From positions 1,986,001-2,050,000 of the forward strand of contig NC_045144.1 in NCBI RefSeq assembly GCF_008831285.2: 64,000 nt of DNA. The letters run 5' to 3'. Source of the DNA: Nymphaea colorata (lineage: Eukaryota; Streptophyta; Magnoliopsida; Nymphaeales; Nymphaeaceae). Below, piece after piece: positions 9,901 through 18,900 of the stretch; within the stretch, counting starts at the first letter, position 1, and every line of letters starts with the position of its first letter. The notes beneath the pieces were generated by a model. It made no database searches and was not told the origin of the DNA. It saw only the letters and a list, made by a program, of their open reading frames with translations. The position numbers and the translations under genes were made by a program.

Positions 9901-12900
9901 CTGCAATGTTTGACATCATTAAAGTCATCGTGTAGTTGTGACAGCTCAGAAAGAACAGCTGATATATCAGCAAATAAGTTTTCCTCCTGCTTATGATCAA
10001 TGGTATAGGAGTGGCTAACATTGTGAAGTGATTCCTTAGCTTCCAAAGCGGGAAATACAATCTCATCTTCTGCGTTACTGTGAGCCCTGTATAAACCCCA
10101 CAAAAGTCGAAACCGTCCAATGAAATGGTGGAGAAATTTCTCATCACAGTCAGTGAGCTTCCCAGATTCAACATCCAAATACTCCAAATCTTTTCTGATG
10201 GCTTTGTGGAACTGGAAAATGTTGTCAATGGGCCTTGAAGCTTGTCCAATGCCAGAGGAGCCCATCTCTGATTGCCACATAAAAAGGCTGGAGGAAAGAT
10301 GTGGAGCAGAGGAATTAAAGGACATGGAACGCAAGCATTTTGCAGTAGTAATTGAACTTTTTCCACGATTAGTGCTGCCCACACCCAATCCTGGAACACA
10401 GCAGGGTTTCGTAGAACAAGCCTTCTGAGAATTGACTACTTCAGAATGGTCAAGATCTTGAAGATTGTCATGCTTTTCTGCACAATTGGCACGTTTTGGT
10501 GGTCTTATACATTCGTCAACCAATCGACAGGATGCCTCTTTGGACATGGATGAAGAAACACATGCAAAACATTGTCCCTTGGTATCATCATCAACCCCAT
10601 TCAATTTTCTTAGTGGGCAGCCACCAACTTGATCCGAAGATAGACATATGAATCCTCCAGCACCAGGTGGATCATGAACACGCCCTTTGCATGCCCAGCC
10701 AGAAAAAAGTGTAACAAGTGCTACATCAGATTGAGGAGCTGCATGACAGAAAACATTAGGCCTACTTTTGTAAGACAAAATTAATAGTCAAAAACATAAT
10801 ACAAGCAAAAACAATGAAAAACAGATAACTACACCACCTGCCAAATGCATATTCTGGAGAACAGCTTTTGCTTCTTGTTCATTTAATGAGCCAACTAACC
10901 ATGGTAAGGCACGCTCCACCAATTTCAGTGGCATGACACAAAGGCTATTATACAGAAGCTCTCGTTGCTCCATGTGACTGAAATGTTCACGTGCAAGGGG
11001 GAGTACCTATACAAATAGCTCATCACTTTCTGCAACCAAATGTTGATTAAAAAAGGAACAGAGAACAAAATGCTGTAGTTCAACCTCACGTTCCTCATTT
11101 TGAAAGTGATTCCGTACGGTATCCATTATTTGATCAGCTTGTGCACATAATTTACTGTAAAAGTCAGCTGTAGTTGAATTGGCCTCTGCATTTTGAATAT
11201 CTTCAATGAGGGACCTAATCTCATTGAATTGATTTTCTTCTTCTTCATGCTCCATGACAAAAGAAACTCCTCTTTTGACTTTCATATCAACAGCTGGAAA
11301 GATGATCCTATCTTCAGCAATACTGGAAGAATAAAAGGCAAAGAAATAAGGCATAGAAAGAAACAGAAAAAAACATAAAAATAATAAACACAAGGTAAGT
11401 GATGGGTGTGGCTGAAATGAAACACCCATGTCAACATGGGTGTGGGTGCAGGACTGGACATGGTTGTCTTAAATTTTGTATTTTTTGGGTATTTTTTAGT
11501 ATGTTTTGTATCGTTTGGTAATAGTTTAGTACTTTTTAATCAGTAATATATTTTTGTGAATATAAACAATGAATTTATGTGTTTATTTAGCTATATAGTC
11601 TTATTTTATATATACGTAGGGAAATTGGTAGACACCAGACTACTAGGCCGGGGACAAAAACCAGATCATTTAAATGTGATGTTTAAAGTATTTTTTTGGC
11701 AATCTAACCTTACCAATATGATCTTAAGAATAGGTTGATGCGAAATATATATTAAGTTGATTATTTTTTGGGCTTTAACAATGATCTCATAATAAGAAAA
11801 AAAGACTGGCTCCCATAGCATCCACATTTTGATATAGAAAAATCCACATTTTTCATAAAAACAACTTGAATCAAAGCATGTTTTATATCAAAATAGTTTT
11901 TATAAATATATTAGAATGTTTATATTTTATTTAAAATATTTTTTTAGTAAAAAAATTAAAGGGTCAGGTTTTTGTCCCTGACGTAGTGGTCGGGTTTCTA
12001 CCAATTTGGGTGTGTGTGTGTGTTATACACGAACGTGTCTCCGTACCCATGTTTTTGAAAATTCTCTGCACCCATACCAGCAACCATGCTGGTATCCATG
12101 CATATGTGACGTAGGTGAAGAAAGACCATCAGACATCCTAATCATGAAAAAAAAAAAAAAAATCAACCTGTGAAAAATGCAGACATCAGCAATAAAGTGT
12201 AATCTGTCATTAAACATTGACAGATCAGAGAAATCTCCTGATAGTTGTATTTTCCTTGCTTCCACTGCAATATCTTGCAACTCCCTGTTAATGGCATTAT
12301 GCCAATGCAAAATTTCATCAATAGGGCATGGACCCGGACTTGGAGCGATGGGATCAACTTGTTTCCTTTTACTGATTTTTGGAGATCCGTATGTATCTAC
12401 TGCATTTTTTATTTGAGATTCTTCACCCGATTTGCTGAACTTGGTAGTGTGTTTTCCATCCATCCAGTTGAATACAACCTGTAATTGCAATAATTTATGA
12501 TAATAAGACATCTGTCCAAAAGAAACAGAAAGTAAGAAACTTGCATTCGTCAGAAGCAGCATCACCTCTTGAAGAAGCATTTCTTCAGGAACTATCTTGA
12601 ATAAGCATTTTCGCATGTCATGCTTCTCCTCTGTTGAAAGAGAAGAAGAGATCCATGGCAGAAATTCAGCCATCATGCTCACTGGAATACTACACAAAAA
12701 TTGCCAAACTAATGTGGCCTGCTCTTTAAACGAAAACTTCTCAATAAGCAAAGGGAAGACCTGCAGCCAAGCAAAATAAAACAGCATGAAGCGAGAGAAT
12801 AAGATTTTTTGAAATGCCAATACAAATTCTATGTTGAGAATATGTAGTTAACATGCCAAACTTTGAACAAAAACAAGTGTGCAATTCCAAGATTGTATTC

Positions 12901-15900
12901 TTGTGGCATAAACAATCATCTACAATGCACCAGCTAAAATTGCATATGATTTAACATTATTCACAATTAAACATGTTGCGACTTCAAATCTATATCCAAC
13001 TTTCATCATGGGCAAGGTAAAGAAGGAATGTCTCATACAAGAGAAGCTAAGCAGATAAAATATCTGATCCTTATGGCTCAAGATGTGCTCAATGTCTAGC
13101 TGCAAATAGGATGGGTTGCACGACTAGAATTTGAACAAAAAAAGCCCATGACCAAAATCCAACCAACAAATAATAAAGCTGCATATGAACTTGGATTCTT
13201 TTTGCTTTTTCTTCTGTTTTCTGATGGACGGTTCCCCAGTCAGAAACCATTAAAACAGTTAGAAGCACAGATGAATAGCTTAGCAGGCAATGCTACTCTG
13301 ACTGCCGCTTCTTTTGACCCATAGAATTGATGCGATAAGGCTAGTCCTTAGATGAGCTTCTGCTATTAATGCTGCCAAAACCGTGCTCTATTGCATAGTG
13401 CACAATGAACATTTCAGAAACTCACAAGATAGCATGAGTGGGAGAAAGCTTGTGCCTCATCATTCTATGCCTATGAAGCACACCTCATGGGTGAAACACA
13501 TATTTCATTTTTTCAGTGTTTATAGATCTTTTGTACACTTCAAGTTTTAAGGTTACTAATTTATTTTTGCACCTTATTCAGTTTGCAGTATGTGGCTTCT
13601 TCTTCTGCAATGCTATTCTACTGTACACATTTTTTCTGTATATTACTTAGAGTGCATTTCCATCCATGGTTCAATGATCCTTCTCTTGAACCACTGATGG
13701 AAAGACCTAGAAAGAGTATTAGACATCCTAAAAGGTTTGTTTTATACGAGTCTTTTAGTCCCAAATGCAGGAATAGATTGGCAGTCATTCACTCTTTTGT
13801 TGAACCCACTAGTTACCATGAAGTTATCCAGAGTCCTCAATGGATAGAAGCAATAAATGCTGAATAAAAGCCTTTAAAAAATGTGAGACTTGGGAGATCG
13901 TACATTTACCTAAAAAAAAGAAAAGGAATGTAGGTGGTTTTGAAAGTTAAAACCAAAAGTGATAATATCTTAAAAAGGTTCAAAGCTAGATTAGTAGTCA
14001 AAACATATTCCCAAGAATATGGAATTGACTATGAAGAGAAATTTGCTTCAGTTGCCCGAATGACGTTAGTTAGAACTTAGAACCCTGATAACTATAATCT
14101 CCATTAAAAAATAGCTTATATATCAAGTGGATGTTAAAAATGCTTTTCTAAATGATGAACTAAAGGAGAAAGTTTATATGTCACCCCTTCAAGATATAAA
14201 ATACTTGAAGGCTATGGTCTACACTTTTGTTTGTAAAAAATTCATCTAATGTTATTGTGCTTTTATTTCTTTATGTAGATGATATGATCATTACATGTGA
14301 TGATAAGGATGAAGTAAGTAAAAGCAAGCAGTTTTTAAAAAGAAATGTTAGACTTGGGTTTCCTCACATATTTTCTTGGTAATTGTGAAAATACATGTAT
14401 CTCCTTATTCTGGTTAAAGTATGTTTTCATTGTTATAACTTGTTTTACTGTTTTAACCCTCACAAGTGAGTCCTAAGTGAGGGCAGTTATGTACTTTATC
14501 TTATTTTCTGTAGCTTTACTTAGGGTTACTTTCTTTTCTTTTAGTCTAACTTTTGTTCTCTAGAGTCAAGCTTCATACTCTTTGTGGCTGCTGCAGGCAT
14601 ACTAGCAGATTTGAAGCTAATGCATATTTGCCTGGGAACTTGCACTTTTAGCTGGATTTCTGTTCTGGGTCTGAAGTTCTAACAGTAATAAAGTCAATTA
14701 TTCTAGAAGAGGGTATCCGCTGTCCCAGATCAATATCAAGTTTTCTGCCGACATAGTTAACAGATCTGGAATCTCTGATGATAAGGTAGTTGAAACTCTA
14801 GAAGCACCTGGAGTGAAAATGATGATAAATGATGGAGAACCATGGATAAATCCTACACCATATCGACACTTGGTTGGAGCTCTCTCCTATCTATCTATTA
14901 CCAAACCTGATATTGCTCATGTTGTGCATGTACCAAGACAATTCCAACATGCTCCCACCACAGTTCATATGGGTGCAGTGATAAGAACCTTTCGGTACAT
15001 AAAGAATACCATTAACAATGGAGTACTTTTGCCTTCATCTTCTTCTTTAGAATTAATCACATATATTGATGCTGATTTAGGGAGATTCCAACAATCGGCA
15101 TTGCACTACTGGTTTTTGTGTGTTTTTTAGGTATTTCATTAATTTCTTGGAGATGTAAGAAGCAGAAAAAAGTATCTTTGTCCTCCATAAAAGCAGAATA
15201 TGGATCAATGACATCAACTACTATGGCAATTGTGTGGTCAAAGTCTACTCCAAGACATGGGAGTTGAGCTTGAAGAACTAGCAAAATTGTGCTGTGAGAA
15301 TAAAAGTGCTATACATATGATAGCAACAACACTTTTCATGAGAGGACTACGCACATTGAAATGGACTGCCACTTTGTAAGAGATGAATTTTTAAAAAAGT
15401 ACCTTGAGTTGCCCCTTGTTACATCATAGTTCCATTGGCAAACTTTTTCACCAAGGGGCTGGCCGCACCCAATTCTCCATTCTACTCAGCAAATTTTCAG
15501 CGATTTCAACATAAGTTTGAGGGAAATGTTAAGGAATATGTCATCAAATATAGTATTAAATTAGGATTATTAGCATTAGATTAGATTCAATTTATTTATT
15601 TGATGTCATATCTGTAAAATTATTTCTGTATCTTATTTTTTATTTTTTCTATTTTTGTTTGTTGCTTGTTGCAGCCATTGAGTAGCTGGGAATATCCATT
15701 GGCTATATTTCTAGCCATTTGGTAAGCTAATTTTATGTGTGATCGATAATACTATTCAGAGTTTGTCTTCTCTCCTTATGAAGATTCTTTCTGTCACTGA
15801 TACAGTCTGTAGATTCAGTTGTTTGACTATGAACGTGTTATCTTGTTTACAGCAACCTGAATGTGCAGCACATAAAATTCAGTATATCTCACAACTCCTT

Positions 15901-18900
15901 TCAATATATGTATGTATATTATCACTATATTAGCATATATATTTGTACGTAGCTTGAAGTAAATATTTCCTTTTATTTCTTGATGCCAATGCTTCTTTTT
16001 TCTTTCTCCATTGTTTCTTCCTTTTTAATGTGATAAAGCTAATGCCCAAAGGGCATTACAGTCATTATTGTTTCAGATGTTGGGAGCCCTTCTGTTCTTT
16101 AAGGAACTCTTTCTCTTGTATTAGCCATGAATCTCTGCATGCATCTTAGGGATATAAAAGGAGTTGTTTAACATTATTATTTTGTGAAAGTGATCATATT
16201 TCTTCATCTTATTGTGGTGGAGTGTACTTGTGAGATAAATCAAGTGAGAGATTACTTCATGAAATTGTTGTAGGAGCTCTCTAATTTGCATTGAATGAGA
16301 GAGCATTCCAGTATTATGTGGTATGAGAGCTTTGATTGATTAGAGAAGACTCTCGATGCCTCCGAATTTGTGCTGGAAGTTAAGTTCTTTCTTCTTGTGT
16401 TTGTTTTTGACTTTTTTTGTTCCTTTTAAATTATTTATCATGAAAGGTAAGTTTAATGTAACTGTCCCTCATAAACTCAACTCATCAAACTATGTTATAT
16501 GGACTTGAGGCATGAAGCATGACATTCAAGGGAGAGGTCTGTTGGGATATATTGATGCATCCAAAGTAAAGCCTACTCTTCAACTAACCAAAAAAATAGG
16601 TCAAATTATCAAGAGACCCAATGGAGATGAAAGAATCAAGGCCATTGAGAATTATGAGAAAAAGCTTGATGCCTAACACATAAAGCACTCAAATGTAACG
16701 TTTTAAATCCTCAAAAGCACAAAGTTAAGTTTTGTACAGATGCAGCCAAGTTTTCCCTTGTTATTGAAGCACGAGATTATCTTCTAGTATGGACCGAGAA
16801 GCCAAGAGACCCCCCTCCCAACACCCCCCACCTCAACCCCCACAACCCCATCAAACACACTTTTCCTCTTGCCTTCAAGGTTTGGGCTATGTTGGCTTGC
16901 CCAGGAGGTTGACACCCATGGGAAACAGACAAGGATTTAGCCTTCTACTAGTTGCTAAACCATCCAGCATGGGATTATCTTCAAATAGGAATACAACAAC
17001 AAAAGATATTGAATATCAATACTATCTTGAGGGAAAAATCTGTCTCACCAAGTAAAGTGACATTACAATGTCAGAATTTTACTTCTCTCATCAAGTTATG
17101 GAATGAAAATACATCACTTTAGCCTACATGGGACAATATCAAAACGAAAAGCAACAATGTCTTCATTTCCTTAATAATCTAAGGCTAGAACCTGAGCAAG
17201 CTATGTAGAACTTGCTCCACCAGCCCAAGGATCCTTCTATGGCGGAAGCTTTGTCCAAATTGTCAATAGAAAAACAGTAGGCTCAAAGAACTCTCTAATA
17301 GTGGAGGAGACTCCATTGCGAGCAGATCAAGGTCCAAAAACAATGGACAACCTTATAGGACAATTCTTTTTCAATAAGAATTGCATTACTTATGAGGTAT
17401 ATACAGGTCCAAATTCAATTCAATGAAGAAATGTCATCGTAATTATAAAGAACCCAGATACATAAAGCCATATTGCCAAACTTCAAGAAAGAAGATAAAG
17501 GGGGTCAAAGCTTTAGAAAACCTTGAACAAAATAATTTTCAACAAGAAAATATCTACACCAATGTTAGATTGATTCCAAACTAAATTTGAACCTTCTATC
17601 TGTTTTTCATATCACTGATAATGGTTGTAATACCTTTCTTTTAAACAAATATTGGGTGCAGGATTCCCAACTTGAGAGGTTGATTGGACACGGCCATAGA
17701 GAATGAGGCATTTACTACCACAATTTTCTTGGACCCATTGAAGCAAGAACTATGTTATAATGTCAAAATTGATATTAATTATTGTAACAAAAAAATTAGG
17801 AATTTTACAATGAAAAGACTACATATGTATTGACTGTATTTTTCAAGAAATGCAAAAGCTTCCATTTCCATGTCTGAATTATGTTTTTCTTTAAACAACT
17901 GCATTCAGATGCATGGGATCCAACCCATGTGCTCCCTAAGGAGGGGCATTGTTTTTATGTAGTACTCATAGATAATTATGAGGCATACATGGATCTACTA
18001 TCTTAGGCATACAGGATTATAGATGTTCGACTTGCGAATGATCACCAAATGATCAAAGCAAGCACACAGTTCACCTGTAGCCTGTAGGGCTTTGCACATA
18101 GTTAGTCCCTTTTGTTCCATTAACGATTATATCTCTTCATCTTACTACTACACCTGTGAGAAAAAACAATTGAGAGAGTACTTCCTGGAATTGTTGAAGA
18201 AGCTCTTTACTTTGTATTGGCCCTATTGGGTTAGAAAGGCTTCCATTGTTATTCAAGTAATGACAATGCAAAAAATGATTTCCATTTGCTTGGTGTCTAC
18301 ACAATGAAGTAGGCGCACCAGTATGACATCAATTAATTATGTTTGCCTACAGTTTTTCCTTTTCTCACTTGTGAATATGCTTGAAAACTTTCACTTTATT
18401 GGATGCGAATGCCAACTTTATTTGTAGCATGTGCCCATGATTGCATCCATGCAATTTAGGTTTGACTGCCAAATACAATTGGTGCTGCAATTTTCTTAGT
18501 TAAAGGAAAGGGCACTGCATCAAGATATTGGTTAAGACAAATGGGTTAAAACAACAGCATTTGCAACATACAACTTCAGTATCATTTTGAACATCCTTCC
18601 CAAAACTTCATATGCAGATAATAGCATCTCTTACCTGTTCTTCTTCCTTGGACATGTGCTGAGTAAGAGATGTCTGAATGGCCCTTGTGCATCCCGCCAA
18701 TTCTCTCCTGAAACTCTCATTATCTAGCAAATTAGAGCTTAATAATTCAAACAAGTGGTCAAAAAGGTCTGTCTCCCCTTTATGCTCCAATGAGTATGTT
18801 CTAGCTACATTTTTCACACGTATGTCAAGGGCTGGAAAAATCACCTGTTTCAACAGTGTTTCTAGCATAAGCTCAAGATGGAATTTAATATTACTAGTCT

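Larger units (their letters stand above)
13600..18250 (+). mobile_element. Ty1/copia remnants filling BTS intron 2
   Basis: Plus-strand copia sequence, antisense to the gene, in the order RT, insertion, RT-RNase H, LTR, PBS, gag, then a second LTR-like segment. The pol half of one copy is followed through a single LTR by the gag half of another. That is the layout of a tandem pair sharing the middle LTR, with large deletions. Stops and frameshifts occur throughout, so it is old and dead. Confidence 0.75.

Noticed and set aside
9887-10399. Second minus-strand frame of 170 codons inside BTS exon 7
   Set aside because: Out-of-frame shadow of the BTS coding sequence with no homology of its own.
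10120-10428. Plus-strand frame of 102 codons
   Set aside because: Antisense to BTS exon 7, whose sense frame has clear homology.
16319-16330. tRNA-like match
   Set aside because: Only 12 bases match an initiator tRNA end; it is a retrotransposon primer-binding site, as are 3368-3381 and 46138-46150.
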